From Nereocystis luetkeana (taxonomy: Eukaryota > Sar > Phaeophyceae > Laminariales > Laminariaceae), in the NCBI GenBank assembly GCA_031213475.1, contig JARUPZ010000009.1:2257001-2321000 (forward strand): a stretch of 64,000 nt of DNA, read 5' to 3'. How positions within the stretch are numbered: the first letter of the stretch is position 1; every line of letters begins with the position of its first letter. This document shows, in pieces, positions 1 to 13,414 of the stretch. Made by a program: the position numbers and the translations under genes. Below the pieces are notes generated by a model. That model did no database searches and was not told where the DNA came from. It saw only the letters and a program-made list of their open reading frames with translations.

Positions 1-22
1 GTCGTTGGTCAGCTTGATGCAC
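1..22 (-). CDS. Dynein exon 43, cut by window edge
   Basis: The last exon visible. Its first base completes an arginine from exon 42 and then it reads CIKLTND, the family's I-K-I-T-N-E that precedes P-P-x-G. The acceptor is TTTGCGCAG|GTGCAT. The exon continues beyond base 1. Confidence 0.82.
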
Positions 23-3000
23 CTGCGCAAAGATCGCGAAAAAGCGGGGCCACCACCCGGAACTCGGGGTTAAAGACGAACCCGGGAATACTGCGACCGA
101 ACAACGCAACGATACGAAATGGAAACCCAGCCTACAATTCTATGTGGGGAGCCCCCGTGCGTGTCATGCTGGAAGGGTCCGAGGACGTAATCATCCCAAA
201 CCGACATCTCCCCAGATCCTTCAGCGATGCATTGAAACTGCAGCAAATATGAGCTAGAGTAAGACTCGTGGTACAATAAAGGTAGCCCATAGTCACACCG
301 CGTTTCTGAGCCTCTTCACGTGGAGGCCTCCCTACCTCAACCAGACGCGGATTGCGAAGCTATCAATATGTACTCTTAAGCCCGATGAAATATCCCTAAA
401 GGACCGACTATCAATAGGTGCACCACGAAACATATAGCGCAATACAAAATGAGCTACCGGGGTAGTTCCTCAGTCGAGTGTTACCCCCTGACATGCGTTG
501 TAAGTCTAAATCGAAGCAGGATATATACGTTGACATGACCCTGGCCACTCTTCCCGTGGGAACACATTGCCGTTAGAAAACAGGGAGCGGTGAACACACA
601 GTATTACCCCCCCCCCCCCCCCCCCGTGACCCCCCCTTACCGTCTGTTCCCTAGACGATGCTATATCTGTTCAAGAAAGTCCGCCTCACAAGTGGTTGTT
701 AGTGGGATGCAGCCCACCCGTCAGGCGATTCGCTGAATACCCTACGGCGCCTAGCGCTTAGCTCGACCTATCAAAGTATATCTGTTCGGTGAAAAACCGA
801 CGTGCTCTATCCCGGCATGGTAGGGATGCGAGGATTTATGACCATACGGCTACGGGTACGACCATGTATGGCAATGCAAACCACCGACCCCCGCCTTCAA
901 ATGACCGCGCTTGAATGAGGACCCAGGTATCACCTTTGCGTAGTCTCAACGGGGTATCATGTTAGCAGGGTCGGAGAATGCAATATATTGCGGAACCTGG
1001 GCTACTCGTACGATCATAACACCACCGTACGAGGGAAACCCCAATTCACACCTTTGCAGAATCCCCACGGGTATCATGTTGGAAGGGTCGGAGGACAACA
1101 TCACGCGAAACGCCGGGTTAGATCCCGTCTCTTTGAAGTAGTCCAGCCGTTTGTCCAGGCTAGGCAACCATCTCGGCATGAGGTGGATGTTGTTGAGAAC
1201 GACCCAGTGACCCTGGTTTGTGTTTCGGAAAACGGTCCGAACATAAGTGTGTAAGTAAACAGGAAACCAGCACATGAATGCATTTCGTTCATCGGGGGAG
1301 AAGAACACAACTATAACGGGGGACCATAGTAAATAGGAGCTACGATACAAACAAAAACATGTATATGTACCTATATTTACTCATTCCTATTTTACTATGG
1401 ACCCCCGTAATCGGTCAACTGTTCAAGTTGTTTTAATGAAAATTTAACATAACACACCGGCCGTCAGATCGAGCATTTCGTGTAGACCCATCGTTAGTTG
1501 TAAGTTGTGTGTGATACTTCGATCGCGAGTGCACATACGGGTTTTCCATGACCTCAAGCAGGGTATATACTTCGTATATCTTATAAAACATGCTTTAGGT
1601 AGGATGTCGACCGATTCTTGAAAGGGTTTCATTCAGGATATATATAGTGTTGACGGCTCGAATATATATGTTTGTGTTTCTCATGCGTCTCTGCTATACA
1701 TACCTCAGACCCAATACCTTCTTTTCAAAATTGAAAGTGCAACGCGATGACAACTCCCAACTTATATAAACGTCCTACGTAGGTGCAAAAACCAACTCAA
1801 TCGTCCAAACATTGGAAGGATTTAGTTCTCCGCCGATTATGGGTTAAGGAGAGAGCTCCTTCGGCATTCAGAAAATATTCAAGACAAGCATTGCTTCCCA
1901 TAACGTAGCGCGCGTCGTTTCAACCTTAACGTCTGCGGTGGTTTTACCGTAGCAATCTCGTCAGCTCTCACCTGCGCACTTCCCGCGTCCAGCCGGTCCA
2001 TGGCAACCACTTCTTGCCCCTGGGGAAAACGAAACAGGAAACACGAGTTAAACTTATACGTCCCACGAGAGACAGACATAGGAGCCATGTAGTGTGGTAC
2101 AGTAGTTTCGGTACATCAATCGAGAACAAAGCTCTCACCAGGCAGAACGAAGGCAGCATGTCTGCGGTAGCGCACATGGGGTCAGGTGACGAGCACAAAC
2201 AGCCCCACCGGAACCAGAGGGACGGCGGCAGGGGTTGTGGCGTTTCATATAACGTGAGGACTTGCCAGCGAAAGCCCCACCGTGAACAGCAATGGCGGTG
2301 TATGAGGTGTTGCATATCACAAGGAGGCGTGCGGATAAGAGCCCCACCGGGAGCAGACACCGCAGCATCTTGGTGCTGCATACAGTACGGGGACGTGCAA
2401 AAAAAACCTCATCGGGAACAACGACGGCGGCACGCGGTGTCGCATACAGTACAAGGAGGTACATAACAGAGGCTGCACGCTATGGGCTTCTTCTTGCGAG
2501 CAGCTACCCGCTAGTCTTATATTCTTATATTCGTTGTACGTAGGGAGTACCGCTGTAGAGCATGTATAGGTAGGTCGGGCTGGGCGGAACAACATCTTTC
2601 AAGTCGTGCTTCGGGTGAGGGGGTGAGCGCCTGACTCACGAGAAGCTCAGAAAACAAGCCGCCACCCCCGCCTGCCGCGGCAGGCAACACTAAAGAAACG
2701 GCTGGGCGGAACGCCCGTGGGAGTGATGGGACCAGGTGACGTGTATCTTGGCGGTATCGTATGAAATAGCCCACCTGGCCGAGCGAAATGTCATGGTAGG
2801 TGATCCCCCTCTCCATGTGGTGCTTGTCCGCGAGTTTGTCGACGTCGGCCGTAACGTTAGCCCCCGCCGACAGGATGAAGTATATTGGCGTCGACGGGTC
2901 TGAGTCTCGGAACGCCTCTGACAAAACCTTCAACCCAAGAAAAACACGAGGTATTGGTTTGACGCATAACGCTACGGTTAAGGTGAGGGGGGGGGGGAGT

Positions 3001-6000
3001 GGTGCAAGAGTGAAATATCTCCTTTTAACCCCTTTAGAACCGCAGTCCCGTTTGGGGACAAAGCTACTTGAAATTTGACTGGTTTGTCCCCAGAACGGGA
3101 CTGCGGTTCTAAAAGGGTTAAGAGACCCCTTTTTGAGAAAAAAAAAGGGCCATGTAGGAGTGAAAAGAGCCCCTTTTCAGGGACCCCTTGGAAGGAACGC
3201 GGTGTTTAAAAATGGAAAGAGGTCCTTTTGAGGGACCCCTCTGGAGGAAAAAACGTATGTAAGAGTGGAAATAGCCACTTTCAAGGCACCCCTTTGAAGG
3301 AAAACCGGTCCATATGGGACCTTAATTTCTGCCCACCAGGCTTGTCCACTACTGACTGCAAGGGGCCGGTATCAAGTATGACACGGGACGCTGGCGTAAG
3401 GCAACTCTAACCCCGAGCATGACTCGTTCTACGATAGAGGTATCACATTTCCGGGAAACACTGTTCTGAATGACGGGGCTCGTTGACCCAAAACTCGTCG
3501 ACGTGCCAATCGTGTTTCGAATAATGAGATTATCGCATACTTGGGCCATGAGAGTTCCAGGCAGTCGGGGGGTGAGGTATGGGGACCCTTACGCGAGGAG
3601 TCTCAGAAAATTCAGGGTGAACCTCTATAGTAGGACGCCTCATACCGACACTAGGGTTTCTTGTCAGGGGCTGCCTACTTTACCTGGAAGCTGTTGAGCT
3701 TGGCGTCGATGTCGGCAAAAGACGGGCCATCAGGCAAGTTATTTCGCACGAAATGTGCGATCGCCTGCATCCGCGACGGCAGAAAAAAAACAAGGAAAGG
3801 GTGAGGGGGGCGGGGGCGGGAGGGGATCGGTTAACACTCGTGGGAAGCAAGGAAACAAGCGTATCGAGTTCTGTGTGAAGGAGAAAAGAGAGGGGGGGGG
3901 GGGGGGGACACCCGGAAACAACCTTGGGAACCAAGGGAAGTAGCGCATCGGTTGTTGTGATAATGTGGGAAAAAATCGGAAGTCAAGGGCCTGGGCCCGG
4001 TATTCGTATCCCAGTGGTTGTATCGCTTGCCTCGAGACGAACGTCGTAGCAGAGGGAAGGTGTCGTCGAGCTGCGCGTGTCCTCAATGTAACAACCTTGA
4101 TGTGTATGAGAAGGCCAACCGTGGCTAACATGGACACTAATGCTAGCGCTATCGTTGAGGCTGAGGCTGAGGCCAAGGCTACGTCTAAGGCTAAGGTTAT
4201 CGCTAAGGACAACGCTAACGCCACGCCAACGCTGTCTCTTATCCTAACTATGCCCCTAACGCGCACACTGACGTAAAGGGTAACAATAACGATAGGAATA
4301 GAAACAACAGGAACAACACCACCACCGCCGCCAACAGTACCAACACCAACTCCAACAATATCACCAACATCACCCGCACAACAACACAACACTAGCAACA
4401 ATCAAACCACTACCGACACCAACCCCAGCACCTTCACCAACAGCAACAACATTATTTCGGAAGGCCAAGGCAAGGCGCGCATCAATCATTCAAGCGGCAC
4501 AGCCAAAGCAAGCAAGCGCACCTGTGTAACGCGGTCAGGCCTCAAACACCTCACGACCAGCAGCTTCAAGAACGGCCGCTTGTCCAGCTCTCGCCAGTCA
4601 AGGGGGAGCTTCTCCATCTCGGGGGCGGCAGAGTCGAACCACTCGCGAAAACGCGGCGCCGACTCCGCGACATCACTGGCCAGCTTGGAAAACCTGTTAA
4701 TACAAAATAGCATTCATCCGTGACGCCATTTGACCAGTTCTGGAAACCTTTGTGGCTCACTTCGCACACATCTGCAGCGCAACTGGGCAGATTTTTGACA
4801 GACTATGCATGGTAACAGGAATGAATGTGTGCCACCTTAGATTGGAGTGCGAACTCTACTGTTGTACGGGCATACCGCAAGATGCGCCATTGGGAGAACC
4901 GCACTCTTGGGCCGCCGCCGGCTGCGAATACACACGATAGGGGATGGAAACGCCATGACCCGCGAGTGATACACTTTGATGCGGAGGTTTACTTAGGGGC
5001 CGTTACCAAAGCTTGAAAGGACGAAATTATCCCGACAACCTCGTACGGATTCACGAGCCGTTTGCGAACCGGGGCCGGTATCTCGAATCCCTAGGGGATA
5101 TCCTCTTCCCGAGAATCCCGTATACCAGGTACATATCTGGACAGTCGATGGCCAGCTTGGAAGAACAGTCACCCTTAATCCTTTTTTCCCGTCAGGGCAT
5201 TGATCAGCTCGGAACGTCAATCACCCGAAATACCGTGAGTCCGCTGCAAACGCCATCTAACAAGGTTTGAAAAGCCCTCTGCTGTCGAGCTTCATCATTA
5301 TCCACTGGGTATCTTGTCCACCAGCCTAACATCCCTTGGATTTGCTTTGCTAACATTATAGCTGTTCCGCACCATTTCCCCCCCAAATCTGAGCTCCGTT
5401 TTGACCAAATACAAATATTCAAGTACTAGATGCCAACCATCGGTCTCACCCTTCCAAGGAGCTCAGCGCCAAGATCATTCCCCACGCCGCGTCCGAAAGC
5501 CAGTCCGCCGGGGGGGGATCGTCCCCCGACCCCTCACCCCTTCGGCCTCCCTTAAGAAGGAATTCCAACGCCTCCGCAGAAAACGCGGTCTCCGAGCCGA
5601 ACGCGCCGAACTTCGTTGAACCAAACAAATACGTGTGTTTTTATTGGCAAATTGGTTGGTGTTGTGTTGAGGGGGATGGGAGAGGGAGAGGAAACGGAGG
5701 AGGAGGAACACGAGGGGTAGTGGGAGGAGGGGCCGAAGGAGGACGAGGAGGAGGACCAGACGGAGGAGGTGGAGGAGTTGGAGGGGTCGGAGGTGATAGT
5801 ATTGTGGTACGTGCTGGTAGCATCGAAAAATAACAGGTTGGCAGGTGAGATGTACACTCTTGTTTATCTCCTCGAGTGAGCAGCGTCAGGATACGTAGGT
5901 GCCAGACCCCCTCTGATCCCCAAAACAAAACAGCCATCTATCGACATCCCATTCGTACCTTCAAAAGACCGAAGGTCACTTGGGTCAAGAATATCAGCCG

Positions 6001-9000
6001 GTGCTTCTCGAAGAGCCCCCTCGTCACCCAAGAGTAGACCGTGAATCGGAGGCTCCTCCTGAAGAACAAAGGGCGCGTTGGGGGGCGGCATTGTGGCAGA
6101 AACAAGCGGCCGAGGTGACGACGTATTATTGTAGCGGTGGCCCTTCTGTAGTGCCGGCTGAGTGGTGTCGGTTGTTCGCTATGGTGCCTATATGGAATCG
6201 CTCGGCATGGATAGGATCCACCGAGTGTTGACTCGTTCTACGACAGAGGTAGCACATATCGACTAAAATATATTCTGAATGACGAGGTTCCTTTGACCCA
6301 ATCCTGCTTCGGAACTTGACGTCTTTACACACTCGGCCATGGGATGATTCATTGGGATACAATTTTATTTGTGCTGATCTCAGTTTTCGGGTGATGTATG
6401 GGGCTCTTCAAGTAAGGAGCCTCAGAAAAAATAGGGTGAACCACCTCCGCAGAACGCCTCTGTCGTAGTGTGCGGCAAAGTGCCGGTTGCCACTATAGTG
6501 CCGGTGTTATCGGCTGGCGCACACCAGAAACGATATGGAGGGACCTGCACTACCCTGTGGCACTTTTAACCCGATGAAATATACGTTTATTTGTAGCCTT
6601 ACGTAATTCTGCAGCCCCTTGCTGGAGGAGCAAAACAAAGAGACGAAACAATACTGATTTTGATTTCACATGAAAACCCGATGAACAATGCTAGAGGTGT
6701 ATCACTAACACTATTGTCGATAGTAATCTTAGGGTGCTTGACCCATTCTACGATAGACGTGTAGCACATGCCCACTATTTTGTTTCTGAAAGACGGGGTT
6801 CCTAGACCCGAAATCGTCGGAAGGTCATTCTTGATTTTTTAAAAAAAGGTTTGTAGACTCGGGCCATGGGATTATTCGCCGCGACGCAATTTGATGTTTG
6901 CTGAAGTCAGTTTTCGGGTGAGGTATGGAGCTCCTCAAGTAAGGAGCCTCAGAAATTTTAGGGTGAGCCTCTATCGTAGAACGCCTCGCTTAGAACTCTT
7001 TCATTAGCCAATTGGTAATGTGCATCGCTTATTAGGATCATACTATCCACATATAAAGGAATCCTAGAACCCGATGACTCGAAACTTGGAATGTGTGATC
7101 AATACATCCTTATTTCAGTGCCCCCCCCGGGAATGACTCTACTGGCTCCTAGCCCACGCTTCACCAATCAAATCGACCAGGGTGACACTGAAAAAGCACG
7201 AGCTGGATTTTATTGAAATCGGGTGGTTCGAGAGTCGTGCCGCCCCCATCAAGGTGGGCGTTGGTTTTATCAGAATGTGCTACGCGTATCATAGAATGCC
7301 TCCAATATTCTTATATTCCTATCTTGTTTGTTTGTGCGGTGCATTAAGCATCCAGCAATGGATAGCACACGGTGTACTGTACTGCGGGTGAAATACTGCG
7401 GGTGAAATAGTCGAGTCGTACGGCAGGCCCAAGATAAACGGTTTTTAGTAGACTCGTACAACCTACGATACGCAGCGTGATGACGAGCCCTAAACTCTCG
7501 ATCCCTGATTGACCAACACCCTCAGAAGTAACCACTGCAGTCGCTGACGTATGGTCAATACATGCCGGTTTCAGAAACACCCCTCTTGATGAACTGAACT
7601 ACCCACCTGAGGTTTTCGACCCGCTGCGGTTGGTCGTCCGCTGCTGCCTGGCTCGACCTGATGGCCTTGAAAAAGAACCTTGGGCGGAACAAAGAAAAAC
7701 GACGAAGGTTTGGACACGGTGACCACAGCAGCCGCAGTAGTACTACTAGCGGTGAAACTCTAGAGTCGCGAGACATTTGTTGTGTTCTGTCATCTTCTAG
7801 AAACAAGCGGATAATCAATTCAACCTCCAGCTCAGACAGGAGGCGAGAAGAGCCCAGGGTGGGGGGTGGGGCAGAGCAGACCCACACCAGTGGCGTTGAG
7901 ATGGGGACTGGACGTGTCACGAGTAGAAGGGAGGGAAGTATGCATTGAGAAGCAACAAGTGATGACAACGCTTGAGGTAGGTATTGGTCTAGCAGGAAAT
8001 AGCCGCCCTCGGCGTAGTAGTTGCAGAGGTGTTCAGACCTCGTGACTCACTACATCCAAGGTCAGACGCCCGAGTCTAGCCGAGGCAGATTCGTTCCCCT
8101 TCGGAAAACAACGCAAAGAAAACACCCACCAACAGCGTGAGATTGCAAAATTCGACGCAAGTCAAAGAGGGGCGCGGGTAGCTGCTGTACGGTTTCTGCG
8201 TGCGATGTAACTCGGACGCCAATGCAAAGTAGCATCCCTCGATCGCGCAGAGGCCGTTTCTTTGTGCCGGCACTCTCAACTCTATACACGAGATCAACTT
8301 GATTGATTACGCTCATACATACCCCCCCCCCGTAATAATTGGACCAAAGATTGCGAGGAAAAAGCAGTAAATATATGGGTTTTGGTGTGTACCATAGGTC
8401 CTATTAACTATGGTCCCCCGTAATATTAATAGTTGACATACTATTTCCCATCCTATGGACTATCTTCGCCCGTCTTTTTGCTCCCCCCTCTCTTATAGCC
8501 CAGATCCGGGGAAATACGACAGGCCCTTGCCCCCCCCCCCCCCGTACATATATATTCTTAGTATCTATACAGTATGAATGTGCAGGTTGGGTTGACATCG
8601 GTTGGCGACGACGTGGAAAACACACGCCCCCCACCGCGCGAGTTAGACAACCAGGGCACGGTCTTTTTTGTTTGTTTTTTAGGGGTCGCCGTGGCTGCCG
8701 GTTGAGTTCGATCATTTTTGTGCGGGGTGGAGAGCCGAACGAGAGGGGGGGGGGAGGGGGTGTACTCGATAGGAGAGATGTACTCGATCTCATGCATGGC
8801 CGTAGTCGTATGACCATAGACCCTCGCATCCCTACAATGCCGGGACGGAGCATGTCGGGTTTTCACCGACCAGGCAGACATTGCTTGCACCCAACGCGAA
8901 GCGCCGTGAGGTGTCTGGCGAGTCGAATGAAGGGTGAGTTGCATCCTACTAAGAACCGCTTGTGGGGCGGACTTGCATGTGGATGACAGCTTCAATGAGT

Positions 9001-12000
9001 TGATATAATTTCCGGTGTAGGCACTTCCAGAGTCAGCAATGGGAGTACCATGTAACTGCCTCTTGGGTGCCTTACCTTGAATACTACGTGATACGATCAA
9101 TCTCATTGTTCTTTACCTCGAACAAACGATCTAACTCGACAACCAGCTGTGGGCGACCGCCAAAAAACAAAAAAACGGTACCCTGGTTGTCTAGCTCAAG
9201 TAGTGAGCGGCATGATTTACAGTGTCGTTGCCAACCGACGCCAACCCAACCTATATAAAATAGGGGGAACAAGGGGGTGGGTCTTACCCCGTAGTGTGTA
9301 TAGGCACCCACAAGGCAGGGGCACCGTATACTAGACCTAGTGCTGACTCTGGAAGTGGCCGCACTAGAAAAACGAATCAAAACCCTGACGCTGTCACCCA
9401 TCTACAAGAAAACCCGTCCCAGAAGCGGTTCTTAGTAGGATGCAGTTCACCCTGCATGTGACTCGACGAACACCTCACGGCGCTTCGTGCTTGGTGCAAT
9501 CAATACTTATGCCTGGTCGTTGAAAACCCGACGTACTGCGTCCCGGCATTGTATGTATGGATGCGAGGGTTCATGGTCACACGGCTACGGCCGTGCATGA
9601 CATCAAGTACACCCCCCCCCCCCCCGCCCTCCTCCGACTACGGCACGCGCATGCGTTTTTTTTCGCGAGAAGAGTTTAGCACTTTTCCCCTCGTTGACTA
9701 GCGTCGAAATGTGCCACGAGGTGTTGTCGGCAGTAATAATGCACTGTATACAAAAAATCATGCATAACTACTAGTACCTGATATGTGCTGTTGCTGCACG
9801 CATACAGCACACATATTCTACAGTACCTGCACATGCGGACATCTAACTGTCCTCTTTCAATCATAGAATGTGTCATTCCGGGTACATGTCTTGGCCCGGC
9901 GACTAACTGCTGGCTCGCTACTAGCAGAAGCATCTCTGTCTGTCTGTTCGCTGGGGTCTTCAACGTACGGGTCGACCACGCCGTCCGCGGCGCTGTATTC
10001 ACCTCAAACACCCCTCATGCGATCTACCAAGCGATTCACTCGTTGAACGTATCGCGCTAGAACAGTCGGCATCTTACCTAAGCTGCCGTTGGGATACGTT
10101 TGCGACAGCCCAGGAAACAGGTCCTAGACAAATGAGAGTCCACATCTGGCACTCGGGAAACAGGAGGTAGATGTATGATCTACTCTGTGGCACTTCGGAC
10201 CAGCAAGTGAAAAAGTCGAGGATATGTCCGATGGGCGTGCTAACTTCAGTGCTGATACTGGCGGCCATGATGCTTTCCTCGTACAAGTGGCTCATGTATC
10301 CCTGATACATGACGAGAAAGGACGGCAACTGAAGCGTATAGAAGTTACCATGTAATCATCTCTCCTGAAATTGGTTAAATGGTAACATACTGACACTATT
10401 GGCAATGCCCATCACGATATTCTCACAATACAGTAGAGCTCAGTTCTCTGAAATTGAGCATCCGCCGTCAGGAGGGAAACTTTGAGGGTGTTTCCGGGCC
10501 GGCCGCACGAGGATGGGGTCCTTTTTCATTGCTTGATTGATTCTAGAACGGGTGGCCATAGTTAACAGGACCAAATATTATTAGTAAAAATGGTTAAAAA
10601 TATAGGTTTTTATATGTACCGTAGGTCCTGTTAACTATGGTCCCCCGTAATAGAACGGGAACTTCGCCAAAACACCGCTGCAATGAGTTGTTTTCGGTGT
10701 CTGGTTCGGGGGACTTCCGAAAATGATTTTTTCGGTTTACATATATTGATCACCGTTGCCGTTGTCCGGAGATATTGATATTTGAACAACGATCGCACCC
10801 CTTTACGGTAGTTTCAACCTGGAAAGGTTTGCTGTTATTTACGGGGCACCATAGTTAATAGGAACAAATTTCGCTAGGAAAAATGGGTAAATATATAGGT
10901 TTTTATGTATACCATAGGTCCTATTGACTATGGTTCCCCGTAATAGTCCGCGTCACTCTCTACATCCCGTTAGTTCGATTCACGTGGTATTCTCTCTCTC
11001 TCACAAATCTATGACCAGGTACAGTACTGCAGTTTGTATCTCCTTGTAAGATTAATACTCAGGGCGAAAATTGGAGTAGGTGTACTGGTGGAGGTGGGTA
11101 GAGCTGGTTGACGTAACGACAACACACATACCTGTGCGTGCATATCTGTGTGCGTACAGTAATACGTGGCGAGTGCTCCGTGCTCAGATTCCAAGACATG
11201 TGGACGGTTCTGGTTTGTTACTCCCGACGTGAGCTAAGCTTGCCCGTCGTCACAAACACAGCCTTAAAAATATACACGAAGCGTGAAAACCTATTCACAG
11301 CGTGAGCTCACCTGGTAAACGAATCGAGGCTGTACTGATACATAAAATCGACCGAGCTGAGCCTGAGGAGCATGAAGTACATGAGTGATGCCTCCGCCGC
11401 CACAGGCCGGTAAACCTCACGAGCCTGTCAAACAGATTGCATACAAGAAACGCAAAAACAAAACTAAAAAAAAATTGTGAGGATTTCCAATGGCAGAGGC
11501 GGTTCTCATAAATACATGAAATAATTCCAAGCGCACCAACGTCAGGATAATGATGGAGTACATGACGGGTCACTTCGGCCACCACAGACCGGTAAACGTC
11601 TCGAGGCTGGCTAACATTGGCCTTATCCGTAGAAAAACAAAAAAATCCAATGTAAGGGTTTCCACTATAAGCAGAGGCCCTTGTTCTGATGGCACTAACT
11701 TGAAAACGTTCTAGGCCGGCGCTGGTCTTCGAAGTGGTGGTTTTGTGTTGTCTCGACGAAGTGCCTTTCATGTCTGAGGGGGAGTTTGTCTGATTATCTA
11801 AGAAGGCCAGGAGGGTTTCTTTCAAACCGCTGACTACAACAACACGAGTATTCAGAAGAGCACGATCGTGCAGCAAACTCCCGCGCGTCCACCCCCTCTC
11901 GGGCAGGCACCGTCCCGGCATTGTAGGGATGCGAGGGTCTATGGTCATACGACTACCGCCATGAATGATGATGAGTATACCCCCCCCCCCCCCCCCCCCC

Positions 12001-13367
12001 GCCCTCTTGAGCAAGTTTTCAAAGCTGAGTTTCTCCGAAGAAGAAGAATAGGCACACAGCACCAAACATAGGTGGGCTCCGGGAAAAGCTTGGGTCGATA
12101 ACGTTTTAAAGACGCATGCACCGCTCTTCTTCTTCTGCATTCATTCGCTCCCTTTCCCGTCCTCCTGGCCAAACTGTCTTTTTTTGGGGTTTGTCAGTCC
12201 GACGGGGGTGTGGAAACCGTGCAGCACGTTTTTGGCCAAAGCATTTCTGGCAGACGCGGGTTCCTTTGCCCTGATTGATGGTACTTGTACTGCTGTGCAG
12301 AAATCTATATTGCGCCCCCGACAACACAAGGGGGTTTGATTTCCCTTGATTTATTTTCATCTCATTTATTATCTTCGCCTTCCTTGTGTAGTTATCGTAG
12401 ATCAGATCCGGGGTCATACAGCAGGAACTTATGCGCCCCCCCCCCCAGTAAGTACGGTACATGCCTTCCAGGTTTATCGTGACGAGGCTTCATCCCCATT
12501 CTTCCCTATCGTCGACTCGCGTCGACTCGCGTGAATGCAAATAAATTCGAACGAAAGCTTGGACAGAAAAATCGATTCCCAATTCAATTGATGATTTAGA
12601 TATTCATATTGTGTTGATCAATTCTGAATCGTGTATGATCTAGGTCATGTTGACAAGCAGGATCCGTACATTCTGTCTGCATGATCTAGCGATATGGTAC
12701 TGCTTTGAATGAGGCTGAACGCCCGGTAATTACCTGGGTGCAGACACTAGGATCATATTAGTAGTACGTGGGAGGCGTATCTTAGATGGAAAACCACGGT
12801 TTTCTCGACGAGGCACGAGCTTGATTTCCAGTCTCCGCTTGCACAACAGTAATAAAGCTGACATTTTTATTTATTTCTCTAAGTAAACAACCCCCTTGAG
12901 TACCCGGGAGTACCGGCCTAATAGGCAAACCTGTTCAGGGATGCAAAATGTCCCGACCCCTGATCTTAGCACTATTAATAACAATGTTGGCCAGGTTTGC
13001 ATCATCTGTACTATGCAGGTCCTGCACAAGCTCTAACAACGGCAATTAATTGAGGAACTGGATGATCTACAGATATATAGATCATTGTCTGCATGTTGTT
13101 GTGCTAATAGGACTGCACTCCCGCTTGGAGGGCGGATTACTTGGAATCCCAGTCAGATAAACGTCTTTTAAAAGAGCTGCCGTACGGAAAGCTTGCTTGC
13201 CTCATTGATGCCCGCCTCCGTCTCCTTCCCCAGCGCCACCGCCTCGTTGATCTCTCGAGCGGTCTCCTTCATCTCTTCCAAACCCTGCGTCGGTACAGAT
13301 TGTCGGACAGGGCATTTACGATCAAATATCACTCCGTGACGTAGATACCCCCGGAGCAAACCTATCC

Positions 13368-13414
<47 letters not shown>

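Noticed and set aside
2014-2466. 150-residue plus-strand frame with repeated KPHREQ-like units
   Set aside because: The repetition comes from the 66-bp minisatellite in the intron; there is no supporting domain or start context.
5830-5900. Minus-strand [11 protein letters not shown] near 5860 as a candidate for the exon between 35 and 37
   Set aside because: A much better exon (36, with [14 protein letters not shown] and correct phase on both sides) was found at 5959-6058.
5980-6231. Plus-strand 83-residue frame that might be a retroelement fragment
   Set aside because: It is antisense to exon 36, whose minus-strand translation matches the dynein family precisely; no reverse transcriptase or integrase motif is present.
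7182-7391. Plus-strand frame starting with [13 protein letters not shown], tempting as a dynein piece
   Set aside because: Wrong strand for the gene, no family match beyond a few residues, and it ends in low-complexity intron sequence.
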